Below, piece by piece: positions 49,607 to 61,325 of a stretch of DNA of 64,000 nt. The notes below the pieces were generated by a model. It did no database searches and had not been told where the DNA came from. It saw only the letters and a list, made by a program, of their open reading frames with translations. This stretch comes from Zygaena filipendulae (lineage: Eukaryota; Arthropoda; Insecta; Lepidoptera; Zygaenidae). A program made the translations under genes and the position numbers. Each line of letters opens with the position of its first letter. Within the stretch, counting starts at the first letter, position 1. Where the stretch lies: the NCBI GenBank assembly GCA_907165275.2, contig OU015651.1, forward strand, positions 1,262,501-1,326,500, read 5' to 3'.

Positions 49607-52285
49607 GTCTCGAAAAAAACCGGTATTCTTTAAGGTCCAATAAGGGTCTGTTCGGACCGAACAATATTTTGTCACTAAATTAAAAGCAATGCCACCTTTT
49701 ATAAGTGATATCTGACCCATAGCAGGTTGACGTGAGAAAAGAATGATTTCTGCATGTGAATTCATACTTAAATACCGTATACCGTACCCAGTGACATAAA
49801 AATATGCAAGAGCATTTTTGCATTTGAACATACCCTAAAAGGGGAAAGCGACAAGCGGAGTTGGTATTGCTTGTAAATTAATTTTATAAAATTTATTAAA
49901 ACTCTAATCCTTTATTATATAGATACTTGTTATGTGATCACTGTTTCTTGCACCTGTTGTATAATATGTTATTACAATATGTATAAAAAATGACACGGTT
50001 ACTTCTTTACTTATAATTTTGATTTTTAAAAGTCGTCAACAGGATATTGTGTCTAGTCAAATTGTTTTTTAAGCTATTTTGACTGGGCCGTATTAAATTT
50101 GAGTTAAATGTGGATCACACAATAATGACCTGTTTAATGCAGTAATATAATTTAATCACGCCATATTCGTAAGTGTAGACAAATTTTGTGTATTTTTTTT
50201 TTCAGTTATCTTTAATATCCATCCTTTTTAAGTTTCCAAAATTTAAGATTATGTCCACATTTCTAAGATCACTACATTCATACCTATCCTATATGCAAAT
50301 GGAACGAGCTTACAATAATATAATTACGTTATAATAAGCATGTTGGTTAATGGTTTCGTATAATCTATCGTTGCAATTTTTTCTTTAAATTTTGCGTCTT
50401 CCACCTTTGTTCTATTTGCTTTATAAGCGAAGGCCAGTTGATTTTTTGAGCTCCAAAACAATTGGATTGACATAATTATTGTATTCAGTTTATTTATAAT
50501 AGATATAAACTTTTAAAGCACTAGTATGGTACGTTATAACGTTTGTATTTAGGCGTCCTAGTTTTAGTGATGTAGTTTCACTAATTTAATTTTTAATTAT
50601 GTACACTAAGTCACTAACGCAGTTTGGTGCGATGTCTGTGATTGTGAAGTGATAGGCAAAGGAATTGGGTATATTAGGAAAGAATGGCACATCCGCAAAT
50701 TTTTTAAATAAAAATATTAGCTTTTACAACTTTTTGAATTTATTTTAAAGTTGTTTCATCTATTATTTGTTTATGTGTCTTCCTTTCAATTTCTTACCTT
50801 TGCAATGATTTCTTATTTGTTGTGTTAAATAGATATTTAGAGTAGGTATAGTAAGTTTCAATAAATAAATATCTATATTATAAATAAGGTTACTCGTCGA
50901 ACAAGAAACCTTAGAAACAAGAGCATTAGGTGTGCGGGTATGCCATAATTTTTTATTGTTATTTATTAAAGAAACCTCGCAGTTTTGAGAGCGACTTTCC
51001 TCCCTATCTTATGACTATCCCTTCGAATTTTCATATTAAGGCGATTACAGCACGCGGAGTGATGCTGCTAGCTTAAAAAAATAAAACAATGCTTACAACA
51101 TAAAGAAAGGAATATAATGTGTATTAATTTTATTAAACGTCTGCTTAAATTCTTTTTCCAGCAATTGGCGTCACTTCGTTATCGCCTTTACTCAGTGAAA
51201 TCTTAGCAAATATTCCAATTATAGTTTACAATTAGCCAGTATCGTAAGAAAGTCGCTCTCGCCGAATCAATGTGATTTATATTTGATAACAAAAACAATT
51301 AGAATTAAGATAATTTTTAAGACATTATATTATTAATTCAACCATAAAAGTTATAATAAAGAAAAATATAATATGATAATTTATAAACAAAGCTTTTGTT
51401 GTTTCTTTTTGGAAATAATAGAACAAAGTAAAAAACATCATTTATACAAAAATATGTATAATCGTATTAAAAAAATTACAAAATACATTGGCACATTCTG
51501 AACACTTTGAAGGCAAGCTATATGTTATGGAACTTGATAACTAGTCATATAATTTTAATGTTTAACTACAGCACCATCACAGGATAAAAAACCAGAGTGT
51601 TTCCTAACTAAGACTTAACAACTATAACATAAATTTGAGCTAATCGAAACTGGGTCATACATTTTACAAACTCTTTAGTCGAAGACATTACTTACTAAAA
51701 AATTAAATAATACTTTACAAAACATTAAAACAACTAGTGATATGTAATTAATAATATATTTGTTCCTCTCCATAAATTACTTTTTAACGTCAGTTCCCTG
51801 TTCCAGAACTGAGCGCCCAGCCATGCTACGTATTCATAGAGTATCACAATTTTCCAGTCGCGTTTCCACTGAAAGTCCCATTTTGTCTAAATGACCTACC
51901 AGAGGATAGGAGAGAATTTCGATATAATAACCATTAAAAAAGTAAATAAAAAAAACTTTTCTCTGTAACCACAGTCTTATGCTTCAGGTGTGAAACCGAG
52001 TTTTGAGCCACATAACAACTTTCTATTATATACAAACTACTAAAATTATAAAATTTTGTAACAATCGAATGCTTGTCACAAATTACAACAAAAATAAATT
52101 ATTGCTATCTAACGGAACAAAACTTAGCCAAGTTAATAATCTTTAATCACATAACGAATTGTCATGTCACGTGATCACGTAAAATCTGTCATTTGTCAAC
52201 AATTATTATAACAAAAACCATAAACCCCAAATACTGCTAACGAGCACCAACGAAACGCAACTTGTCTATGCTCGTCCACAGAGTG
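49607..52285. other. Intergenic DNA between NOC4 and the copper transporter
   Basis: AT-rich, few repeats and no supported coding region: the least transposon-laden 2.7 kb in the window. A worn copy of the small CCTTAGCCAAGTTGA repeat lies at about 52125-52200. ATTAAA on the minus strand at 52147-52142 is a candidate poly(A) signal for the long transporter transcript. Confidence 0.45.
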
Positions 52286-52818
52286 TCACTTAACAATTTG
52301 TTCTTGACTGTCCGCGGGCACAGACTTGGCCTTGTTGCAGCACGTGATCTGCGGACTGTCCTCGCGCGCCTGCGCCGCGTCGCGCGCCTCGCCCGCCTCG
52401 CCCGGGCGCTCCGCCTCCGCCTCGTCGCGGCTCTCATGCACGGCGACGACCACCTCCACTTGACTAGTTTTTTCGCCGCAGCATTTCTTCTCCCCGGGCG
52501 GCGGCTCTTGTTTCATCTTGCAGCATCCCTGGCGCTCCGTGCGCAGGAGCTGCGCGTCCTCCACGCTCGTACTCTTCTCGTCCTCCAGGTGGCAATGGCT
52601 CGTGTCCTGCACGGCTTGCATTTTCTTGACTCGGGCGACTTTGGACGGGCATTTCTTGGCGCCGTAGTAGCAGGTGGCGTTCGCCGTCTCGCCGGCGGCG
52701 CCCTCCTGCGAGGTGCTCGCGCGGAAGTAGTGCGACGGCTGGATGCACGTCCGCGTCTGGCAGGCGAACAGGTCTGACTCCGTGCTCGAGCCCAGCAGGG
52801 GCGGCGTCGTGCTGTCAG
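52286..52818 (-). CDS. Alternative last exon of the copper transporter (long cysteine-rich tail)
   Basis: An acceptor (CATCACACAG just before 52818) has the same phase as the exon 5 donor at 53923. Joining them replaces the short tail by a 177-residue tail and gives 351 aa in all. It begins ADSTTPPLLGSSTESD and contains CQTRTC, a CYYGAKKC segment, CHLE and three CC pairs (GCCKMK, KKCCGEK, ITCCNK) within an acidic, Glu-rich background; it ends DSQEQIVK. Cysteine pairs suggest metal binding on the cytosolic side (inference). An ATG exists upstream (52850) in the same frame, so a separate single-exon gene is the alternative reading. The shared Cys character and phase match favour alternative splicing. 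Confidence 0.6.
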
Positions 52819-53117
52819 CTGTGTGATGAATTATAACTGTATCAGTAGACATTAGTGATAATTAGTAAGTCATGGTCTTCCTGTTTAGGACGGGTGTGTC
52901 AGAAGTTAAGGACTATGTTTAAAGTTGGATTGGGAAAAGGATGGTAAGGGTCCCACCATTATGTCACTGCCCCTTTGCTGTACGACCTTTAAATTAAGGT
53001 AATTCTCAGTTACCGCTGACAAGTGCAACATTTTGTGAAAATTTTCCAATGTGTCATCGTGGAGGCGGGGACAGCTCAGACAGCTGGCAATCCAGGAAAG
53101 AGCAGGTTCGGGGTCCA

Positions 53118-53232
53118 GCCCCTTGGCCAAGTTGATAATCTATGTATGTATATAATTGTTACTACTATAGAAAACGACACGTTCCTTAGTTTTCTATAGC
53201 ATTAACGACCATAGATTGTCAACTTTGGGGGA
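53118..53232. mobile_element. 115-bp hairpin MITE in the copper transporter 3' region
   Basis: Arms CTTGGCCAAGTTGATAATCT (53122) and AGATTGTCAACTTTGGGGG (53213). Same miniature family as 60747-60883. It lies 27 bases beyond the short-form stop codon (53259), so within that 3' UTR. Confidence 0.65.
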
Positions 53233-53258
53233 TAGGTACCGGGCAGGGCGGCGCGGCG

Positions 53259-56200
53259 CTAGGCGCAGTCCCGCGGCACGTCGGGCTGCGGCGCCAGCGG
53301 CGTGCTGCGCTGCTGCAGCTCGACGGCGTCCATCTGCTTGCACAGCTTGCCCTCGCACACCTCCCAGCTGCACTTCTCCGTGTTGCAGCGGTCTTCGCGC
53401 GGGGATGGGGTGGGGCGGGATGGGAAACGGAGACGGGTCGTTATTGTGGAATAATGGATACGAGCGACGAATCGATTTTTTTTTAGCTCTACTAACAGGC
53501 TTCGAAACGCTTACCTTATTAGCTGATGTCCCCCGCGGTAATTTCGGAGTTCCCGTGGAAATTTCGGGATATAAAGTACCCTATGTCAATCAGGATCGCG
53601 GTAGCATCCAGAGACTACCCCCTACAAACTCAAAAACTTTACCTCTTTATAATATTTGACGGACGGGTTTCCGTTTGAGTTTTCAATGTGGGAACCTGAT
53701 CGTCATTAGTAATTCGGCGAGAAAATTAAGTTTACAGTGCGACAATCGCTAGTTCGCTAGCAATGTGTCGTGGTTTAAGAATGCAGGACTGCAACCCAAC
53801 CGGGTCACTAGTTTGACCTTACGCCCCGGACGTCACGAGAAAATTTCAAATTCATCTATTGTGTAGTAGAGGTACGTCCTTTAAGTATGTCTCAGTGAAA
53901 TGTGTGGATGTGTGCAAGTCACCTGTGTCGTCGCACTCCGGCGTGCAGATGACGACGCGCTTCGTGCGGAAACACTTCATCTGCATGCGCGTCAGCTTGG
54001 GCCCGAACAGGAAGTAGCCTGCGCGGGACGGCACGCGAACCACTCGGTTAATAAACTCTTACCACTCGGTAAACTTAAAGGCTGTAGTGACTTAAATACA
54101 TATAGACCAAATAGGCTATTTGACTAATTTTTTTTTTAGTCCGTCTTGTAGATTAATAAAAAATATTGGACACGTATTTTTTCTTTTTTTCCGTAATCAA
54201 AAAATAACAGTGCAGCGATACGTTGACTTGAAATTTCGCGTGACGTCACTAACTAATGCAGTTTGTATGGCGGCTTGTAGCGGTAAGTGACGTCACGAGC
54301 CCCCACCCTAAACTCTAATGCGCTTTATCTCTGTGTATTTTCATTTTTTTGAAAAATAAAAAAATACGTGTCTAATGATTTTTAATTTTCTAAATTACGG
54401 ACTAATTAGAATTTTGATTTTCAAATGTTGTCAACATCCCTATTGTTAACTTAGCTGTAAGTTTTCCAAATAAAAAATAAAAATAAATGATTAATTATAT
54501 TAGGTATATTAACACCCTCATAGTGAGTCCGTACACGCACGGTTTATGCGTCCTGTTCCCCGATGGTATTTAGCACTAGCTGTTCCTCGCGGTTTCACCC
54601 ACGTGAAATCGGAGATCCCGCGGGAATTCCAGAATAAAAAGGACCCTATGTGTTATTCTGGTGTATAAACTATATTAGTGTAAAGTTTCATTGAAATCCA
54701 TTCAGTAATTTTTGCGTGGAAGGGTAACAAACATCCACACATACAAACGTTCGCGTTTATAATATTAGTACGGATATTAGGCACCCGAAATATTCGACTG
54801 CTTTGCCCCCTTAGCCAGGTTGACGATCTATAATCGTTATCGTTATCGCTGTAGAAACTAAGGAACTTATCGTCGTGTCACGTGACCACGAAAAATCGTA
54901 CAATCAGAAGTCAAATTTTTCGTCGTGAATTGCAAGTTTCGAGTCGAGGCTTGCATTTAAATTTTATGTTGGTTACTGTAATGATGTTGATCGTTATGAT
55001 TTTTGGGTCCCTAGTTAACGATCGATACGATAACGTTGTCAAAACGTTGTCGAGACTGTCGGCCCTGGAATGAAAACTGGCTTTCAAGTAAGGCTGCCGG
55101 AACACACTGTTAGGTGCTTAGCGACAGATTTTCAACTTGAAGGTGGTAGCTAGCCAGCCGGGCACTAGAAAGTGCCCTACCACCACGCTGTGGTTTCCTC
55201 ACGATGTTTTCCTTCACCGACAGCACAAGCTCATTGTTAGGGTTTGAACCTACTGAATCAGAGTGCACTAACCACTGAGCTATCATCGCTGTAAAAGACA
55301 CGTTAGGAAACAAGTGAGTATAGGGTGTGCTATGTACCGAGCATCATGCCGAACACGACGGCCAGCACGAGGTGCACGTTGTACAGCATCACGGCCAGCA
55401 TGAGCAGGTAGCCCACCACGTTGTGCAGCAGGAACACAGCCGCCTGGTGCACGTTCACCAACACCCTGGCGCCAAACGATTACAGTAATAACTAGCTGTG
55501 CCCCACGGTTTCACCCGCGTGGATTTCGGAATAGGCTATTTGACAATTATTTTTTTAAGTCCGTCTTGTAGATTAATAAAAAATATTGGACACGTATTTT
55601 TTTCTTTTTTTACGTAATCAAAAAATGACGGCGATACATTGAGTTGGAATTTCTCGTGACGTCACTAACTAGTGCAGTTTGTATGGCGGCTTGTAGCGGT
55701 AAGTGACGTCACGAGCCCCCACCCTAAACTTAATGCGCTTTATCTCTGTGTATTTTCATTTATTTGAAAAATAAAAAAATAAGTGTCTAATGATTTTTAA
55801 TTTTCTAAAAGACGGACTAATTAAAATTTTGATTTTCAAAACTTGTCAACATCCCTATTATTAGCTATTTTTTTTCTACAATAAAAGTCGCCAAGTTACT
55901 CCTTATAAACATCAGCTTTCTGCCAGTGAAAGTCCCGTTCAAATAGGTCCAGCCGTTTCAGAGATCAGCGGGAATGAACAGAGAGAATAAAAATAGAGTG
56001 GTTCAAGAAGGTGAAATTACCCCGGGTGAGACCGCAGGAGTCAGCTAGTCCTTAATGTATTTGTTTACCTGATCCTGAGCGAGGCCCAGCGGCCCACCTG
56101 GCCGGTGCTCGCGTTGCGGCTTGTCGTCGGCTCCATTGCGCCTTGCTCCCTGGCCAACATTTATAAATATACATAAAATAAAAAAGGTGCTGTCGGGTGG

Positions 56201-59200
56201 AAATCGCATGCACTCGTTGCTTTGGTCACTAGAAAGGTTCAACTTTATTCAGCTTAAGCGAACAAAGGACGTTTTAACTCTGCATCTTAAAACGTTAATT
56301 AGTGACAAACTTAATATTGGCAAAATTGTTAATTGAAGAATATTTGAAAAAAAAAACTCAGGCTATTCCATTTAATACTTCAAAAATACTTTGCGTTGGC
56401 TCTGTTACTAGAACTTAATTATATTGTTAGCAATTAGGATAGTACTAAGGAACATTAGTTAATTGATTAAATTATTTATCAGACTAGTCGTTACCTCGCG
56501 GCTTGGTGATTGACAATGGGCCGGTAGTCGGTACCTCTTGAGCGCGTTGAAAAAAAGAGATTTTTTGTTATTATATGTATTATTCTTATAATTTAAATTA
56601 TTTTGTTATAGGTATACCTTTATTTTATTATGTATGTTAATTTTTATAATAACTACATATTTACAAAAAAGTATGTGTGGAAGTATCATACCAGTTGTCT
56701 GGTACCCTTAGTACAAGCTCTACTTAAAATTAATTCGGTACTTTTGTTATTACAATATACCTACATACTCGGCTCCTAGTATGAGTGAAATTAAAAATGT
56801 ATCGTTGTCTAAACTGTTATTTTACAGAGAGGTTGTTGCGACACGACCCCTCCACCGTTTCAAGGCAACAATTTCATTTCATTTTAACTTACGATTCATG
56901 AAGGTCAGGGTACAGTAGCTGTAAACGAATTAGTGATTGGTAGTTTCCGCTTGCCTAACGTATAACGATCGATCAACCAGGGTTAGGTGCGCATAGCTCA
57001 AGCGAAAGGGATTGTGTGATACGTGCAAAGCGCTATAGGCTGTAATAAAGCAAACATGACCGAAATGATAATGGCTAATGATCGAAATGCTAATATGTAC
57101 ACTAATAGTATATTAATTCACCCACATAAGTTTCGGGACTTCCTCACCGATATCCTATGTCACTCACGGATAATTTAGCTTCTTATAAGTGAAATTATTT
57201 TAGATTTTAGAATCATTTCAGTAGTTCCAGACGTTACCCCTACATAAATACATTTATAATACTAGGGTAGACGTAGACTAGCAGCCACAGGACCGAAAAA
57301 AGGCGGTCAGAGAAATGGAAATGCCACGACCAAAAAATACGTACAATTTTTGAGTTCTTTTGTTCACTTTTAAAAATTAGTTTTAATTATATTCGTGCAA
57401 AGAAACTGATTTCTAGAGGTTTTCTACAGAATTTGTGTCACAAAATCTGTGATTTTTGTTTACCTACGGAGGTTTTCAAATAAATATTATATATAAAATC
57501 CTTTGTCCTGAATGACTGATGGATCAACGCACAGCCTAAACCGCTAATCGTAGAGACCTGAAATTTGGAGGGTGTGTTTTTTGTATGACATAGGCATCCG
57601 ATAAGAAAGGATTTTTGAAAATTCAACCCCTAAGGGGATGAAAAGGGGTGGAAAAGTTTGTATGGAACAATTTCGCGGGAACTCCGAGATTATCGCGGGT
57701 GAAACCGCGCGGGATAGCTAGTATATAATAAAATGGCCGACAATAGCCATTCGCGGAATTTACAAGTAACATTGATGTATAAAGGAATATATGGAAAGTA
57801 CGAAGGCGTGGTCTCTCTTAAATGCACAATTCTACTGATGAGACTCAAATCTCAATGACGTTATAGGTAAGTATTAAAGGTGGAGTCAGTTGTCTGTCGG
57901 CTGATATGATTATGAATTGTCAGACACATATTATTGCATTTGTCATGTTCACGCATTCAACTAGCACTAGCTATCTATTGTAGATTGTACGTGGGTAAGT
58001 CGAGCTAACTGCTACATGTACTACTGTGGTACTTACATAACAATTGAACGATGTTGTTATAACGAGATAACCAATAATATGCAGTTTGCCCAATATTTAC
58101 ACGTACATAATATACAAATAGTTCACGAGTCCTATAATAACGACAGTAAATAATGCGCAGTTTATAATTTTATGAAATACTAGCTGTCCCCCGTTGTTTC
58201 ACCCGCGGTAATTTTGAATCGCTCGAATTACTATTCGCACTCGGAATTGCAATATTCACGCGTGAATGCTTAAAAAATGTATGAGGATTCGCACGTGAAT
58301 TCGCGATTCCGTGCGTGAAAGTAATTCGAGTGATTCAAAAATCGACCCCCAGCAATGAATTCTACGTCTTCGGTTTATACGAAAATGATACCAAACTTGC
58401 TCTAGTTGCCAGGACGAGAATAGAATTTTTTTAATGATGACGGGTGGCGGCCATCTTTGTAACCCTCCCCGACCAGCCTCACGTTTCTTTTTGCCTCCGG
58501 AGCTAAAAATGCTTAGAATCACTCAAGGAACGAACATACTATATTATGAAGATCATAGCTTAATAAAAAAAAATTGGGTTATGTATGGGAGCGATGGATA
58601 ACTTCCTCCACTAGAAATGGAATGTGAAAAGAAAGATCAAGATCTCGATTGTCGGACCCGTGAGGGATAGGGCCATTCACGATCCGTTTCAGCAGTAAGT
58701 ATAAGTCAGTAGCATACCGCGATAAATGTACCGATTAATCGAACACCGTCGATCGATCGGGATTCGAGACTGAACCTCCTGACGGGTGGGAACTGTGACT
58801 CACCCGCATAGCAAGTTGTGCCTCTCGTCAGATCGGCACGGGTACAGCGTGCGCAGAGCGTTGCGCTGTACATTGGCCAAGTAAACCTGCAAACAAACAA
58901 ACATACATAACATGCTATAGCGTGACGTGATAAATAACTCGACCTCAGAGTTTGTTCATGTTCATTCGATGCTCACTCATTTATTTACCTACATATTGGA
59001 CAGCAAAAAGTTGCGTTGGGATCACTGACCGATTATTACAGCTTGTATAAGGGGTAACCTTTCTTATAAAATAGTGGTGAGCGGAAGTCGATAAGTAGGT
59101 GACACCCCTATTAAGGGTACCCCGATAACTCCTATATTATGTAGTATATGTTCCGCAGTATTTTGTAGTTTTCATGTTAGGTGTTTTTTTTTGTAATATT

Positions 59201-60261
59201 AATATAATATTGTTTTTTTTTTTTTTTTCGTTTATTTAGGACAATAACAGCTACAAGAACATAATATAATATAATATATATTTTAGATTTCAAGATTACA
59301 CTATTAGCCAATGATACAAGTACATGATACAGTCACCCTTATACTATAGAGAACAGAATGTAGCAGTACGTTCACAAAATTATACCAATTTAGATAATAA
59401 TTCAAGTAACACAGAGCTTAAAAGTAAAAAAAAACGTAAGGTGTTTTTTCTTTCGCTCGAATGTATTTTTTGGGATAGTCATGTCGAGCCAGTGCAGTGG
59501 TGAATGTGATACTCTTGAAATTCGCAAGGGTGAAACCGTAGACGAGAATTGCTTAAGGGCGACGCCACAGTTTTTGCGGCGGCGGTGGCGGCGGCGGCGG
59601 CGGCAAAAACAAATGGTAGACAACATAAGAAGTAGGGCACAGCTTTGCCGCCGCCGCCACCGCCGCCGCAAAGACTATGGCCAAGGGGTAAGGCGAGCTA
59701 GGACCGTAAAAACACTACTAAAGAGCCGGTGACCTAATACTAATCTAATCCACTTCACAACACACAGATCTACTTGATCCCACACTAAGCTATATGCTTG
59801 TGTCGTGGAAACCAAGCAAACGTGGTATATACTACACATATTATTACATATATATTATACTATAGATATATATATACACACCCAGACTGGAAAATGGAAC
59901 CCTGTGTTCATCACACAAAGTCCACCCCCACCGGGAATCGAACCCGGAACCTCTTGATTAGCGGGCAGGCATGGTGACCATTGCGCCAATCGGGTCGTCG
60001 ACCTCGCAAAATATTATCTTGTCTGTCCCGTTCCTATACATGGCACTAAGAGAACGAAGAAGACGACTATAAGGCTTGAGAGCGTATAGTATATGAGTAG
60101 CATTTAATAATACTTCCTTCATTTACCTTGGAGGCTTCGAACAGCAACGCCACGAAGAACAGCACGATCCAAGTGAGGGCGAAGGCCCACCGCGTGCTGA
60201 CCTCGAGCCCCGCGAACATGAAGTCGCCGAGGTTGTAGCCGAACCACATCCACATGTGCAT
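53259..60261 (-). CDS. SLC31/Ctr-family copper transporter, 6 exons (short form)
   Basis: Coding exons: 60261-60127, 58886-58804, 56149-56069, 55465-55338, 54018-53923, 53392-53259; 218 aa. Ctr proteins form trimeric Cu(I) channels in plasma or vesicle membranes. Visible: N-terminal MxMxM (MHMWMWFGYN), TM1 about residues 25-43, a 60-residue loop, TM2 with M122-x3-M126 (YLLMLAVMLYN), and TM3 with G139-x3-G143 (VVFGMMLGYFLFG). These are the family's copper-selectivity and helix-packing motifs. The ATG lies in GCCACCATG with an in-frame TGA 33 bases upstream in the same exon (acceptor at 60297), so the long Met/His-rich ectodomain of CTR1 is truly absent. The tail has Cys at 158, 167, 171, then 177, 182, 187 and 192, spaced exactly five apart, instead of the CTR1 HCH end. 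The first exon is preceded by a noncoding exon not located. The last acceptor is GCGAAG, somewhat weak. Confidence 0.88.
54113..54450. mobile_element. TGACGTCA MITE, copy 7
   Basis: TAGGCTATTTGAC left end, GTCAACATCCCTA right end. Intact TGACGTCA at 54241-54248 and 54288-54295. In intron 4 of the copper transporter, about 95 bases from exon 5. Confidence 0.8.
54576..54774 (-). mobile_element. Non-autonomous Helitron-like element
   Basis: Minus-strand start TCCGTACTAATATTATAAAC, end GAGGAACAGCTAG; 199 bp, flanked by A and T. Same subfamily as 43592-43790. Confidence 0.78.
55531..55861. mobile_element. TGACGTCA MITE, copy 8
   Basis: Very close to copy 7, with both TGACGTCA sites. It lies just before exon 4 in transcript order and interrupts a minus-strand Helitron end (CTAGCTGTGCCCCACGG at about 55492). 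Confidence 0.8.
57477..57721 (+). mobile_element. Helitron-like element, diverged subfamily
   Basis: Core ATTATATATAAAATCC at the left; ends CGCGGGTGAAACCGCGC plus GGGATAGCTAG before T. The left boundary is approximate. In intron 2 of the copper transporter. Confidence 0.6.
58211..58342. repeat. Foldback repeat
   Basis: ATTTTGAATCGCTCGAATTA at 58211 pairs with TAATTCGAGTGATTCAAAAA ending near 58341. The middle also contains GCGTGAAT/ATTCACG style repeats. It has jumped into or replaced the body of a minus-strand Helitron whose CTAG end is near 58185. Confidence 0.6.
59573..59673. repeat. GGC/GCC hairpin
   Basis: TTTGCGGCGGCGGTGGCGGC at 59573 and the complementary arm 59643-59673, with a 35-base loop. 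About 25 paired bases, mostly GC, in otherwise AT-rich intron 1 of the copper transporter. Confidence 0.8.
59757..60000 (-). mobile_element. tRNA-derived SINE
   Basis: Minus-strand head with A-box-like TTGGCGCAATGGTCACC and exact B box GGTTCGATTCC in a cloverleaf-sized segment (about 60000-59920). It is followed by a tRNA-unrelated body with TATATAT stretch and the end CTTAGTGTGGGATCAAGTAG. Related copies: 23860-23967 (head only), 26340-26881, 31025-31402. Confidence 0.7.
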
Positions 60262-60297
60262 GGTGGCGGCTGACGGTTCGCGCGGTCTCGTTCAAAC

Positions 60298-60746
60298 CTG
60301 ACAGGGAACAGAAGCTCTTTGCTATTTATTTATTTATTTAATGTTAACACATACGGTATAGGACCAATTACGATGGTTAACAAATACAATAATGGTTAAA
60401 AATATAATAATAATATTATATTCGTTTCGCAATAAAAAAAACAATGTGCTTCTGCGCAGCTTTATCTTCTCTGGCATGCTACACTATTTATATACACAAA
60501 CTACATAGCAATCGGAAGCTGTGAAGGGCAGGTGTTTTTGTGTTGGTTTTAATCTTTATTGATATCAAAAAGAGTCACAACTTATCATAATAGACTTTAA
60601 AATTTAAATGAAGATATTTGAAAACAAACAACGATACGATACGAATGATACGACTCCTTATAAGTTTCAGCATTTTACACAGGCTACTTTGACGCAGTTT
60701 AATAGTTGCTCGTAAAGATTAGGTGCAGCCTACAGTTAGCGATGCT
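60298..60746. other. Upstream flank of the copper transporter coding exon 1
   Basis: Starts with the acceptor of coding exon 1 (CCCTGTCAG, 60298 onward), then AT-rich intron DNA. No noncoding first exon could be recognised. Confidence 0.4.
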
Positions 60747-60883
60747 GCCCCCCTAGCCAAATTGTCAATAGTTACCGCATAGTAACGAATCGTCATGTCA
60801 CTTGAGCGGTCAATCAAAACTAGTTATCACGAAGTCACGCAAAACTAAAGTTTTGATCAGAATATCAATTTAGCTAGGGGGGC
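60747..60883. mobile_element. 137-bp hairpin MITE
   Basis: GCCCCCCTAGCCAAATTG at the left, CAATTTAGCTAGGGGGGC at the right. Relatives at 53118-53232, 54805 onward, 44405 and about 52125. The middle contains TGTCACTTGAGCGGTCA. Confidence 0.7.
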
Positions 60884-60909
60884 GAGTAAATAGCAAAGCA
60901 AACATTCGT

Positions 60910-61325
60910 ACATACTATAATAAAAGAGTGCGGCAATTTTTAATGGTTAATGAAATATCTTTGAGTTGTGACCCTATGAGGATTAAGTTGCTCGAAATTT
61001 CGCAATATAGTTGTGGTAGTCCTCAAGTGATAATTGTAAGTAGTCGAATAAAACAGTTATATATGCCATTTAATGCTCCCCAACCTCTCCGTCTTCACGG
61101 ACAGGAGATTGTATGGTCTCCGACGGTCAAGTACCTCGGGGTGACCTAGGGTCGCCGCCTTACTATGAAGCCACACGTTAAGAATATAGTCGCGAGTGCG
61201 CGGTCGGCGCGGATACTACTGCGCGGCGTGCTCGCCTCCCGGCTCCCTCTGAGGGTGAAGGTCGGGATCTACAAAACGTATGTAAGATCCCGACTTATGC
61301 CCCCCGGGCAGCAAGAGATGGCTTA
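60910..61325 (+). pseudogene. Jockey-type LINE reverse transcriptase relic
   Basis: Plus-strand frame with the thumb signature SPTVKYLGVT, then a TAG (61147-61149), then RRLTMKPHVKNIVASARSAR and LPLRVKVGIYKTYVRSRLMP. This is the region after the RT palm in Jockey-like elements. GC-rich second half in AT-rich surroundings. Both ends are lost, so it is not functional. Confidence 0.7.

Noticed and set aside
52262..52777. 171-codon plus-strand frame opposite the long copper-transporter tail
   Set aside because: Arg/Leu-rich shadow of a GC-rich exon. The minus frame has a phase-matched acceptor and structured cysteine motifs.
59920..60000. Functional tRNA gene
   Set aside because: A and B boxes are present, but the segment continues into a SINE body repeated elsewhere, and I could not form a sound cloverleaf with a paired acceptor stem.
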